From: Alteribacillus sp041949975
GTDB lineage: Bacteria > Bacillota > Bacilli > Bacillales > Marinococcaceae
Direction: 5' to 3'
Length of the DNA: 64,000 nt
Assembly (NCBI RefSeq): GCF_041949975.1
Contig: NZ_JBHFQG010000009.1
Span: 1 to 64,000 of the forward strand
The notes beneath the pieces are model-generated. The model saw only the letters and a list, made by a program, of their open reading frames with translations, ran no database searches and was not told the DNA's origin. The translations under genes were made by a program, and so were the position numbers. Shown here piece by piece: positions 25,813 through 34,225 of this stretch (positions are counted from its first letter, which is position 1; every line of letters begins with the position of its first letter).

Positions 25813-26347
25813 GTTCACATATTCTTGAATTCTGTTCATATCAGGGGGGGGAAGTAGTGCAAAACACCTGAAAGATGTGCAAATCTCTCTGAAAGCAGCA
25901 CATAACTGCTCAAATTCTATACATATTGCCCAAGGCCAGCGCCCCTATGAAATGTGGAGGGCCAGACCCCGCGCGAAAGAAAGGGAGAAATCTTGAGCAA
26001 TAAGGGAAGTTGCTCAAGAAGAGGAGAAAAATAGTAAATAAAGGTAGAAAGCTGTTCATATCCGGAGAAAAGTAGTGCAAAACCATCTGAAAGATGTGCA
26101 AATCCCTCCGAAAGCAGCGCATAACTTCTGGAAACACGGAGCAACCTGACTCCAAAGCAGCTCAGATTCCAAGCCGCCAGCACGCCTTTATAAAACATGT
26201 AGGGCCAGACCATAAAACAAAAAAGGGGCCCATACCTGAGCCAAAACTACGCAAATCCACCTTAACCCAATGCATATTCGCCAACAACGAAGCACCAGTT
26301 GATTTACACATTGTGGAGGGTCTGGCCCCGGGCTAGGCCCCTCCCCC
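25813..26347. repeat. Two 21-bp arrays with four GGGCCAGACCC palindromes
   Basis: Array 1 has units at 25813, 25834, 25857, 25877, 25898 and 25919. Array 2 has units at 26054, 26075, 26096, 26117, 26138 and 26160. The units run GTTCATATC, GTGCAAAAC, GTGCAAATC, GCACATAAC in the same order in both arrays, so the arrays are copies of one another about 220 bp apart. Palindromes or half-palindromes are at 25957-25970, 26201-26211 and 26315-26347. A 98-residue frame on the minus strand shows the heptad echo SEGFAHLSDGFALLFSGYEQ, a consequence of 21 = 7 codons. I see no gene in 25674-26368. Confidence 0.85.
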
Positions 26348-26368
26348 AAAAATGAAACCAGCGCACTT

Positions 26369-27445
26369 TTACTCTGCTTTTGCCTTTTTCGAAGCTGCCG
26401 ATGCGTTTTGTTGTTTCAGGTACCAGACCACGTGTTCGAATGGAATACGGTTATGCCTGATGTTGATTCTTCGTCTGTAAGGTCTGAAATTCGCCTCAAT
26501 CAGATAGACATTCCCTTGTTTATCAACTGCCAAATCGATTCCTAAGTCAATTACTTGAGGGAACTTCGCTTCGATTGTCTTCGCGATTTGGATACTCGCT
26601 TTTTTGATGTTCTTTCTAGTTTCATTACTAATTAGTGGCTTTAATTTATATTTAACACGTCCCCCCTGATCGAGGTTTGTGATGTTGTCACATTTATTGG
26701 CCACTCTGGCGATCATTCCGGTGACCTGCCAGCTGCCGTATTTATTTTTCTGAGGAGATATCCGGAAATCAAATTTTTTCCCTTTATATTTATCGGAGTC
26801 AATCGCTTGCTGAACGAGAAATTTTTTAGGAGTAGTGAACGTCTTATGAAAGTATTCATACAGCTCTCCTTTTGCGATTTTCACTACTTTTTCTTTAAAA
26901 TTGGCTACATGGGATATTGTGAAGCCTTGTTTTGTTTGTTCGATGACATAAATATTATTTCCTCGAGAAGAGCGAACTGGTTTAATATAAAGCTTATTGT
27001 AACGGTCTAACATCTTAACCACGGTTAAATAAGAAAGCATGTTTGTTTCCGGTAAATATGGCGCTGTTTTTTTGTTTGAGGCTAGATATTGGTATATTTT
27101 ATACTTGCTCCGTTCATAGTTGGTAACCGCATGGAAAAACATGATGCCATCTTTTTTTCTCAGCTGTTTAATTTTTTTAATAGAATTCTCGTTTCGTAAA
27201 TAAGAACCGACGCGGTACACGTTTACTTTAGGAACGGGGATTTTTTTCTTAACGAGCTTATCCTCGGCATAAGAATATACGTAGCCTCTTGCTGTCTTGC
27301 TTTTCAGAGAAACATTTTTCATGGTATAAAAACAGAGGTTGACTTTATTATTTCGCGCCAGTTTCTTATAAAACTGAACCGTTGGATGAGGCTCTTTTGC
27401 CAGGATGTGTTTGATCACTCTAGATGATAATATAATTCCTATCAA
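26369..27445 (-). CDS. YheC/YheD family spore-coat-associated ATP-grasp protein (1)
   Basis: 358 residues from TTG 27445, about ten bases after a strong AAGGAGG; no ATG fits better. ATP-grasp features lie in the C-terminal two thirds: YIKPVRSSRGNNIYVIEQ, QQAIDSDKYKGKKFDFRI, and metal-binding DLGIDLAVDKQGNVYLIEAN. YheC and YheD are endospore coat-associated proteins in B. subtilis. The ligase substrate is unknown. It follows a second family member 60 bases upstream on the same strand. Confidence 0.88.
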   Translation of the reverse strand: MIGIILSSRVIKHILAKEPHPTVQFYKKLARNNKVNLCFYTMKNVSLKSKTARGYVYSYAEDKLVKKKIPVPKVNVYRVGSYLRNENSIKKIKQLRKKDGIMFFHAVTNYERSKYKIYQYLASNKKTAPYLPETNMLSYLTVVKMLDRYNKLYIKPVRSSRGNNIYVIEQTKQGFTISHVANFKEKVVKIAKGELYEYFHKTFTTPKKFLVQQAIDSDKYKGKKFDFRISPQKNKYGSWQVTGMIARVANKCDNITNLDQGGRVKYKLKPLISNETRKNIKKASIQIAKTIEAKFPQVIDLGIDLAVDKQGNVYLIEANFRPYRRRINIRHNRIPFEHVVWYLKQQNASAASKKAKAE

Positions 27446-27505
27446 TTTTTAACTTCCTCCTTTCAAATGAGTGTTGCCAAGCTTTGCATCTTGAAGCGTA
27501 AATCA

Positions 27506-28726
27506 TTATTTCTTTTTCGTTGCTTTTCGTTTAGAAAGAGATTTAGCGTACAGCAGGACATTTAACATCGATTTTTCTAACGCTTTGCTGCCATAGGCCT
27601 TGTGTAAAGATACTTTGGCGCTTTGGCTGTTACACTCGATAAACCTGATGTTGTAGTCTTGGTCCAGGGCAAAATCTATGCCCATTTCCGCGAACTTTCC
27701 AAATTTATTTTCCGTTTCTCTATACACTTTGTTTAAAAAGTTTTCCATTTTAATATACAATTTTGATTGTTCCGTTTCTGATAGTTTTAGAAACTTAAAC
27801 AACTCATCAAGTGTCATCGCATCAGAATGGGTAGTCACAGGAGACTTTTCTTTCCCCAATCTGGCGCTGATGCCGCAGATTGATATGGTGCCATAGGGGG
27901 TTCTCTGCAGTTCAGCCCGCAAATCGATCCGCCTTTTATTAAGCTTGAGCAGATCTATGGCTTCTTGGATCATAAACTTTTTCCCTTTGTAAAACTTGTT
28001 GATAAATTTAAGCGTATCTTCTTTTTTCTTAAAAGTAACAGTTTGAATTTTTTTCTGAGAAGCATTGTAATACCTGAATTGATATCGGTTATCCGGCAGC
28101 TGCTCTAACAGGACAACATTTTTTCCTTTTCTTCCGATAAGGCCTTTTAAATAGATGTGCCGGTGTTTTTCCAGCATGTCGAATAAAGTATCTGGATCTT
28201 TATAAAGAATCGATTTCTGCAAGTGTTTTTCTAATGATATAACTTTATTGAAATAGTTATACACATCCCAGTTTCCTAAGGGGGAAGGATTTAACAGGGA
28301 TGATTTCTTTTTCTTCAATTGATACTGAAAGGTTTTATAACGCTTTTTGTACTTTTTAGCGACACCTCCGCGCCGATAAAAAAAATCGGGATAAGGGAAA
28401 ATATCTTTTTTCCATTTACCATCGGAATAATCATAGTAGATACCTGTTATGAGTTGGTTTTGTATATCTATTGTATTGATAGAGAATAAAAACATGTTAA
28501 AACCAACATCTTTATTCATTTTAATTAATGTTTTCGTGCGAAAATGAGGCCTTTGTTCGGAAAGGGCCCGCATAGTTTTAGGGGATACTAACACCCCGAA
28601 ATAATCTTTTTTCTTTGTTTTGTCTTTGTTCATAGCCAGCTTTTTTGCGTATTCTACATTAGTAATCTTAGGAATAGCCAAAGGTTCTTCTCCTCCTGAG
28701 TGTTTGTTTTCATCCACATCCAACAT
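27506..28726 (-). CDS. YheC/YheD family spore-coat-associated ATP-grasp protein (2)
   Basis: 406 residues from ATG 28726 with AAGGGGTG six bases upstream; an in-frame GTG at 28735 lies inside that site. The N-terminal region contains FGVLVSPKTMRALSEQRP and FFYRRGGVAKKYKKRYK. The ATP-grasp part carries YLKGLIGRKGKNVVLLEQ, MIQEAIDLLKLNKRRIDLRA and EMGIDFALDQDYNIRFIECN. It is very lysine-rich. It forms a probable two-gene operon with the shorter paralogue and supports a spore-forming host. Confidence 0.88.
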   Translation of the reverse strand: MLDVDENKHSGGEEPLAIPKITNVEYAKKLAMNKDKTKKKDYFGVLVSPKTMRALSEQRPHFRTKTLIKMNKDVGFNMFLFSINTIDIQNQLITGIYYDYSDGKWKKDIFPYPDFFYRRGGVAKKYKKRYKTFQYQLKKKKSSLLNPSPLGNWDVYNYFNKVISLEKHLQKSILYKDPDTLFDMLEKHRHIYLKGLIGRKGKNVVLLEQLPDNRYQFRYYNASQKKIQTVTFKKKEDTLKFINKFYKGKKFMIQEAIDLLKLNKRRIDLRAELQRTPYGTISICGISARLGKEKSPVTTHSDAMTLDELFKFLKLSETEQSKLYIKMENFLNKVYRETENKFGKFAEMGIDFALDQDYNIRFIECNSQSAKVSLHKAYGSKALEKSMLNVLLYAKSLSKRKATKKK

Positions 28727-28984
28727 TTTATTCACCCCTTTACATTAGACTTAGATATCCTATGCCGATTGGACGTTTTACGGATGGATATATATAAGGG
28801 TGCAAATACCTGTTTTGAGAAAAATGGGTGGGACTATGTTTTAATAAAAAAATTCCGGAAAACCCTCATAAAAGGCTTCTCTGGAATGTGTTTTAGTTCG
28901 TCTTTGCATACCCTGAAAAAATTTCTTCAATATGGTCATGAACCGGAATGCCGAGTTCTTTCCACGTGCTTTTCTTTTTTTGCT

Positions 28985-29320
28985 TGGACATAGAAGATAG
29001 GGATAGCTGCTATCAGCTTTTCATAGTATTCTATTCCCTGCTTGACATGAGAGTGCTCCCAAAAATAAGAGGCCAGGGTGTGTAAACTATTTTAATAGCG
29101 GTTCCTGCATTCTTCTCGTTCTAATTCCAAGAAGCTGTTATAAGGAAACTCTTCCAAAAAGTCCCTGTTGTATTATTGTTCTGCTTCCTGCAGAAAAGGA
29201 ATTCGCTCGGATACAGGAGCGTTTTCTTTTGTATGAAGCAATTGATAGAAAGTGTCCACGTTCAGGTCAATACCCTCTCCAACAATTCTAAAGAGCTCCC
29301 TCCGAGTCTCCGAACTTTAA
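28985..29320 (-). pseudogene. Remnant of a BTAD-domain transcriptional regulator
   Basis: One minus-strand frame reads RRELFRIVGEGIDLNVDTFY, then ERIPFLQEAEQ, a stop, YNRDFLEEFPYNSFLELERE, ECRNRY, a second stop, and LHTLASYFWEHSHVKQGIEY then YEKLIAA. This is the helical repeat pattern of bacterial transcriptional activator domains of SARP-type or response-regulator proteins. Two in-frame stops and missing N-terminal domains show it is decayed. It is the only recognisable content of 28727-29500. Confidence 0.6.
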
Positions 29321-29529
29321 ATCTCTATTTACTAGGTCTACAATTTTGCTCATTAAAAAATAAAGGTATTGAATTTTGGCGACTACATTCTTCCAATCAG
29401 GTATTATTACGAGGCCCAAGTTCGGGATGACCAGGATGAAGAATAGACGACGATTATCAGAGAAATCTTTAGAAACAGCCGAAATATTTATGGTCAAATA
29501 AAAATAAAAAAAGAGTTTGAAAGCTTGGC

Positions 29530-29592
29530 TGTACGGTATTTAGAACCGAGAACCCAAAAAGGTACTAAGACAAACCAAAAACTTTTAGAACA
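29530..29592 (+). pseudogene. Duplicated fragment of the downstream tetR 5' end
   Basis: The sequence encodes LEPRTQKGTKTNQKLLEHF, against LEPRTQRGMKTKQKLLEAA in the intact tetR gene at about 29722-29780. It has no start and no continuation. It is either a remnant of a second TetR gene or a partial duplication. Confidence 0.6.
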
Positions 29593-29610
29593 TTTTATAT
29601 TCAGAATATA

Positions 29611-29641
29611 TTGACAATATTTGCTGATGTGTTAGTATATA
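29611..29641 (+). promoter_or_regulatory. Predicted sigma-A promoter of the tetR operon
   Basis: A consensus -35 TTGACA at 29611-29616 is followed by TAGTAT (16 bp spacing) or TATATA (19 bp spacing). The site is 48 bases or so before the tetR start and there is no closer gene. Confidence 0.55.
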
Positions 29642-29688
29642 CATAATACTTGAATCATGTTTCAACTTTAACCAGAAAGAGTGACATT

Positions 29689-30303
29689 ATGACAAAACTA
29701 AAAAAAAACGAGAACGAAAAGTTAGAACCGAGAACCCAGAGAGGTATGAAGACTAAGCAAAAACTTTTGGAAGCAGCTGAAATTATTTTTGGAGAAAAAG
29801 GGTTTTTTCAGGCAGGGATTGTAGATATAACACAACAAGCAGAGGTGTCGATGGGTACATTTTATACCTATTTTAAAACGAAAGAAGATATTTTCAGAGA
29901 GTTAGTAATGAGTATGCAGCAAAATTTGAGAAAAGAGATTAGAATCGGCACAAAAAATATCGTGGACCGAATTGAACTGGAGAGGGAGGGTTTTCGAATC
30001 TTCTTGCAGTACCTGGAAAAACACAAGTATTTGTACCGCTTGTTCAGGCAAGCTGAATTCGTTGATGCACAGCTTCACCGGGATTACTTTGAGACCTTTT
30101 CTAGAGGATATATTAGTGGTCTAAAAAATTCCATGGAAAAAGGGGAAATCAAAGAATTCAACCCAGAACTAATTGCTTACAGCATGATGGGAATTGCAGA
30201 ATATATTGGAATGAAATGGATTATATGGGAACAGAGGGAAATAACAGATGAACTAATTGATGAATTGGTTTCCTTTATTAAAAACGGTATTGATTATCCT
30301 TAA
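29689..30303 (+). CDS. TetR family regulator, FadR-like
   Basis: 204 residues from ATG 29689 (AAAGAGTGA upstream; an in-frame start at 29650 has no site). The N-terminal helix-turn-helix (about 20-65) includes KQKLLEAAEIIFGEKGF and VSMGTFYTYFKTKEDIF. The C-terminal ligand domain is typical of acyl-CoA-responsive TetR proteins. It leads a block of acyl-CoA and ring-oxidation genes that it probably represses until a CoA intermediate appears. Confidence 0.88.
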   Translation: MTKLKKNENEKLEPRTQRGMKTKQKLLEAAEIIFGEKGFFQAGIVDITQQAEVSMGTFYTYFKTKEDIFRELVMSMQQNLRKEIRIGTKNIVDRIELEREGFRIFLQYLEKHKYLYRLFRQAEFVDAQLHRDYFETFSRGYISGLKNSMEKGEIKEFNPELIAYSMMGIAEYIGMKWIIWEQREITDELIDELVSFIKNGIDYP

Positions 30304-30373
30304 TGTATTAATTAGGTATTTCTACTATAAAGAAATACTTAATATAAAAAAATTTATCTTAAAGAAGGGAGGA

Positions 30374-31516
30374 ATGAAGTTGGACTACTCATTATCTGAG
30401 GAACAAAAAATGTTTAGACAAAGCGTCCGACGGTTTGCTCAAGAAAAGGTCGCTTCATTAGCAGAAGAAATTGAAGAAAGCGGGAACTATCCGGATGAAT
30501 TACTACAGATGATGAATCAACAAGGAATTATGGGGTTACCGTATGAGACAAAATATAACGGAGGTGGTGGAAATTTATTGATGATGTGTTTGGCAATGGA
30601 GGAACTAGCCAGTGTCTGTGCCAATACAGCCATGGTCCCAACAACGCAGGAATTGGGTGCGATGCCAATTGTGGTTGGGGGTAGTGAGGAGCAAAAACAA
30701 AAATATCTCCCAAAAATTGCAAGTGGTGAATCAAGAATATCTTTTGCTCTCACTGAACCAGAAGCAGGATCTGATGTTGCATCAATGAGAACGAAAGCTC
30801 ATTTTGACGGCCGAAATTATATCGTCAATGGTGTTAAACGATTTATTTCTTATGCCGATGTTGCCGATGTGATGTGCGTGTTTGCCAAAACAAAAACTTT
30901 AAATGAAGAAAATGTATCCGCTTTCATAGTGGACAAGAATACTCCGGGAATTACAATCGGAAAAAAAGAAAATAAAATGGGATTTAGAGGTTTTTCGTCA
31001 TGTGAAGTTTATTTTGAAAACGTGATGGTTCCACCAGAAAATAGATTGGGGGAAGAAGGTGATGGATTCAAAATTGCAATGAAAACTCTTGATAAGACGC
31101 GACCGCTTGTAGGGATATTAGCAGTGGGCTTAGCGCAGGGAGCACTGGATACAGCGATTGCTTTTACTAAGGAAAGAAAGCAGTTTGGACATACTATTTC
31201 CCAATTTCAGGGTCTTCAATGGATGATGGCGGACATGGCTATGCAGATAGAAGCAGCAAGGCAGTTGGTCTATAAATCCGCATATGTGATTGATCAGGGG
31301 GAACTGGGTGGTGCTAAATATGGTGCGATGGCAAAATGCTTTGCTACAGATGTTTGCATGAAAGTTACCACAGATGCAGTACAACTGCTTGGCGGAGTAG
31401 GATATATGAGAGAGTTTCCCACAGAAAGATATTTCAGGCAGGCCAAGTTACTGCAAATCGTTGAAGGAACTAATCAAATTCAGCGAGTGGTTATTGCTAA
31501 TCAATTGTTGAAATAA
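30374..31516 (+). CDS. Acyl-CoA dehydrogenase
   Basis: 380 residues. It is an FAD enzyme that introduces the alpha-beta double bond. Features are ISFALTEPEAGSDVASMRT (FAD/substrate), EGTNQIQRVVIANQLL at the C-terminus with the expected catalytic-Glu region, and GFRGFSSCEVYFENV. The strong site AAGGGAGG is only about two bases before ATG 30374 but seven before TTG 30380, which would give the more typical N-terminus MDYSLSEEQ. The TTG may be the true start. It is 70 bases after tetR. Confidence 0.92.
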   Translation: MKLDYSLSEEQKMFRQSVRRFAQEKVASLAEEIEESGNYPDELLQMMNQQGIMGLPYETKYNGGGGNLLMMCLAMEELASVCANTAMVPTTQELGAMPIVVGGSEEQKQKYLPKIASGESRISFALTEPEAGSDVASMRTKAHFDGRNYIVNGVKRFISYADVADVMCVFAKTKTLNEENVSAFIVDKNTPGITIGKKENKMGFRGFSSCEVYFENVMVPPENRLGEEGDGFKIAMKTLDKTRPLVGILAVGLAQGALDTAIAFTKERKQFGHTISQFQGLQWMMADMAMQIEAARQLVYKSAYVIDQGELGGAKYGAMAKCFATDVCMKVTTDAVQLLGGVGYMREFPTERYFRQAKLLQIVEGTNQIQRVVIANQLLK

Positions 31517-31606
31517 GCAGATAGACTTTCCAGAAATTAACCAAGGCAAAAAGAAAAGATGATTAAAGGAAAGTTTAATTCCTTTTAATCAAAGGGGGTA
31601 TATAGT

Positions 31607-33304
31607 ATGGAAATTAACAATATGCATGGGAAAGTTCAAAAGTCTGGGGAAGGACCGGTCTGTGATTACGATGTTGTTATCGTTGGTGCAGGGTTCGCGG
31701 GATTGTACGCCCTCCATCATTTGCGAAACGAACGCGGGTTTTCAGTACGTGTCTACGATGCAGCCGGTGGTGTTGGTGGCACATGGTATTGGAACCGCTA
31801 TCCTGGAGTGAGAGTTGATATCGAAAGTGTAGAGTATTCATACTCGTTTTCGTACGAACTCCAGCAGGAGTGGGAGTGGACTGAGCGGTACCCATGTCAA
31901 GCAGAGGTATATAGTTACCTCAATCACGTTGCAGATAGATTTGACTTACGCCGGGACATTCAACTAAATACTCGGGTCAATTCTGCCATTTTTGATGAAA
32001 CGACGAACCAATGGGTGGTTGAGACAGATAAATGTGAACGCGTAAGGGCGAGGTTCGTTATTATGGCAACAGGCTTTGTGTCTGCTCCAAACAAACCGGA
32101 TTTTAAAGGACTTGAAACTTTTAAAGGAAAGCAATATCACACCGCCAAATGGCCTCGCGAAGATGTTGACTTTACGGAACAGCGGGTTGGTGTCATAGGC
32201 ACAGGCTCCTCTGCTGTACAGTCGATCCCGTTTATTGCAAAGGAAGCGGCTCATTTAACCGTCTTTCAGCGGACTCCAGGCTACATCGTTCCTTTACGGA
32301 ATTGCCCAATGCCTCCGGAATACCAGAATTCGGTGAAAGCGAACTATGGTAAATGGAGGCGTATTGAGCGTACCGCCTTCGGGGGCTATGTTGCGCTAAA
32401 CTTCGAACCAGGAATGCCTAATAAGAAGTCTGCATTGGAAGTAACTCCCGATGAAAGGTTAGCAGATTACGAAAACCGATATAAGTCAGGCGGTTTAAGC
32501 TATTATAACACATTTCCTGATGTTTTTACCAATAAAGAAGCAAATGATACCTTGGCCAAGTTTATTCAAGAGAAGATGCGTCAAAGGATTTCCAATCCGG
32601 ATCTAGCTGAGATATTGATACCCAAGGATTATCCTATCCTGTTGAAGCGTCTCGTCGCGGATAATAATTACTTAGAGACGTTTAATCAAGATAACGTTTC
32701 ATTGGTTGACGTTAAGAAATCTCCTATTGAAAAGATCACACCTAATGGCGTTATGGTAGAAGGGAAAGAGTATGAGTTTGACAGTATCGTATTCGCGACA
32801 GGCTTTGATGCGGTCACAGGTGCCATGACCAGGATCGATATAAGAGGGAGAGACGGCCTATCACTCAAGGAGTACTGGGAAAATGGCCCACGCAATTATT
32901 TAGGATTCATGACTTCGGGTTTTCCAAATCTCTTCATGCTCGACGGTCCAGGGAGCCCTGGTGCGTTTTATCAGCCTATACTTCTCGTTGAGTATCAAGC
33001 CCAGTGGGTCGGTAGTTGCCTCGAATATTTGAGCAGGCGAAGTCTTACATGTATAGAGCCAACTGCTGAGGCAGAAAATGAGTGGGTGACTCATAGTGCC
33101 GAAGTGGCTAATCAGACACTTTTGCCTAAAGCTGACAGCTGGTATATGGGAGCGAACATCGAAGGTAAAGCACGCGTAAGTATGATGTATATCGGTGGTT
33201 TTCAAAACTACAGCAGACAATGCGATGCAGCTGCGATAAATGACTATAAAGGGTTCTCATTATCCACTAAGGCTAATAATACCATACCTGTCAGTAAACA
33301 TTAA
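31607..33304 (+). CDS. Baeyer-Villiger flavin monooxygenase
   Basis: 565 residues. The N-terminal FAD site is VVIVGAGFAGLYALHHLR. The Baeyer-Villiger fingerprint is FKGKQYHTAKWP and the NADPH site is VGVIGTGSSAVQSIP, followed by FQRTPGYIVP. The length and order match class B (type I) monooxygenases related to cyclohexanone and phenylacetone monooxygenase, which convert ketones to esters or lactones using O2 and NADPH. AAAGGGGG precedes ATG 31607. The lactonase-like, CoA-ligase and beta-oxidation genes around it suggest a cyclic ketone as substrate. Confidence 0.93.
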   Translation: MEINNMHGKVQKSGEGPVCDYDVVIVGAGFAGLYALHHLRNERGFSVRVYDAAGGVGGTWYWNRYPGVRVDIESVEYSYSFSYELQQEWEWTERYPCQAEVYSYLNHVADRFDLRRDIQLNTRVNSAIFDETTNQWVVETDKCERVRARFVIMATGFVSAPNKPDFKGLETFKGKQYHTAKWPREDVDFTEQRVGVIGTGSSAVQSIPFIAKEAAHLTVFQRTPGYIVPLRNCPMPPEYQNSVKANYGKWRRIERTAFGGYVALNFEPGMPNKKSALEVTPDERLADYENRYKSGGLSYYNTFPDVFTNKEANDTLAKFIQEKMRQRISNPDLAEILIPKDYPILLKRLVADNNYLETFNQDNVSLVDVKKSPIEKITPNGVMVEGKEYEFDSIVFATGFDAVTGAMTRIDIRGRDGLSLKEYWENGPRNYLGFMTSGFPNLFMLDGPGSPGAFYQPILLVEYQAQWVGSCLEYLSRRSLTCIEPTAEAENEWVTHSAEVANQTLLPKADSWYMGANIEGKARVSMMYIGGFQNYSRQCDAAAINDYKGFSLSTKANNTIPVSKH

Positions 33305-33323
33305 ACAACCGAAATTCAGGTTC

Positions 33324-33359
33324 CTGCCCTGTGTGGGCGGTAGGTCACAAACAGGGCAG
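33324..33359 (+). terminator. Hairpin after the monooxygenase gene
   Basis: CTGCCCTGT (33324-33332) pairs perfectly with ACAGGGCAG (33351-33359); a T-rich stretch follows some 15 bases later. It may attenuate or stabilise the transcript rather than end it. Confidence 0.5.
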
Positions 33360-33429
33360 ACCTTGTAAATTTTTTTAATCGGTATTATGTACAATACTCA
33401 TGGGTTTATAGAAAAAAGGGGGGATTAGT

Positions 33430-34197
33430 ATGGAGTTCGTTACATTAGAATTAAAGGAAAAGCATATTGGAGTCGTAACAGTGAACCGTCCACCGGTCAA
33501 TGCAATCAATGCAAAGGCCTATCAAGAAATAGCTGAAACTTTTTATTCCATTAATGAACGAGATGATATCCGTGTCGTTGTATTCCGTGCTGAAGGGGAA
33601 AAAGCGTTTATTGCTGGAAATGATTTGAATGAATTTTTATCTATGAATCCAGAAAATGCGGATAATCGAATGCAGAAAGTCCGTGAGAGCTTTTGGTCTG
33701 TTTATGATTGCAGAGTGCCAGTGATTGGTGCGATTAATGGTCATGCCCCTGGAACGGGACTCGCCTATGCAGCAGTCTGTGACATCTTGGTCGCTTCGGA
33801 GAATGCTACCTTCAGTCTTCCAGAAATCAATGTAGGGGTGATGGGTGGTGCAAAGCATCTCTCCCGACTTGTCCCGCAAATGGTTGTTCGTTATATGCAT
33901 TATACTGGTGAGCAGATTTCTGCCAGGGAAATGAAAGAGTACGGCGCTGTTTTGGAAGTAGTCTCATCAAACCAGCTGGAAGAAGCAGCATATGAAGTAG
34001 CTCGAAAAATTGCCAAAAAGAGTCCGATTGCGATTAAAATGGCCAAAAAAAGTTTGAACACCATTGAATATATGGATTTAAAAGAAGGCTACAAGTTTGA
34101 ACAGGGTTTGTCGAGTGAACTTTCAGGTTATGAAGATTCAAAAGAAGCGGTTCGAGCGTTCTTTGAGAAACGTGAGCCTGTATTTATAGGAAGGTAA
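33430..34197 (+). CDS. Enoyl-CoA hydratase/isomerase family protein
   Basis: 255 residues with the crotonase fold. The first oxyanion segment is RAEGEKAFIAGNDLNEF and the second is INGHAPGTGLAYAAVCDI. The catalytic region reads LPEINVGVMGGAKHLSRLVP: the first Glu is present, while the second Glu of classical hydratases is replaced in the VGVMGG stretch, so isomerase or hydrolase chemistry is possible. AAAGGGGGG precedes ATG 33430. It is 22 bases upstream of the CoA ligase's reading frame. Confidence 0.9.
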   Translation: MEFVTLELKEKHIGVVTVNRPPVNAINAKAYQEIAETFYSINERDDIRVVVFRAEGEKAFIAGNDLNEFLSMNPENADNRMQKVRESFWSVYDCRVPVIGAINGHAPGTGLAYAAVCDILVASENATFSLPEINVGVMGGAKHLSRLVPQMVVRYMHYTGEQISAREMKEYGAVLEVVSSNQLEEAAYEVARKIAKKSPIAIKMAKKSLNTIEYMDLKEGYKFEQGLSSELSGYEDSKEAVRAFFEKREPVFIGR

Positions 34198-34225
34198 AAT
34201 ACTAGTTTAGGAAGGAGGAGTGCGA

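Noticed and set aside
25813..26180. Possible CRISPR array
   Set aside because: Units are degenerate and contiguous at 21 bp with no unique spacers, and no cas genes are in the window.
25917..26213. 98-codon minus-strand frame with FAHLSDG-like heptads
   Set aside because: It is the translation of two 21-bp arrays and the palindromes; similar frames occur on either strand in the other arrays, so it is treated as non-coding.
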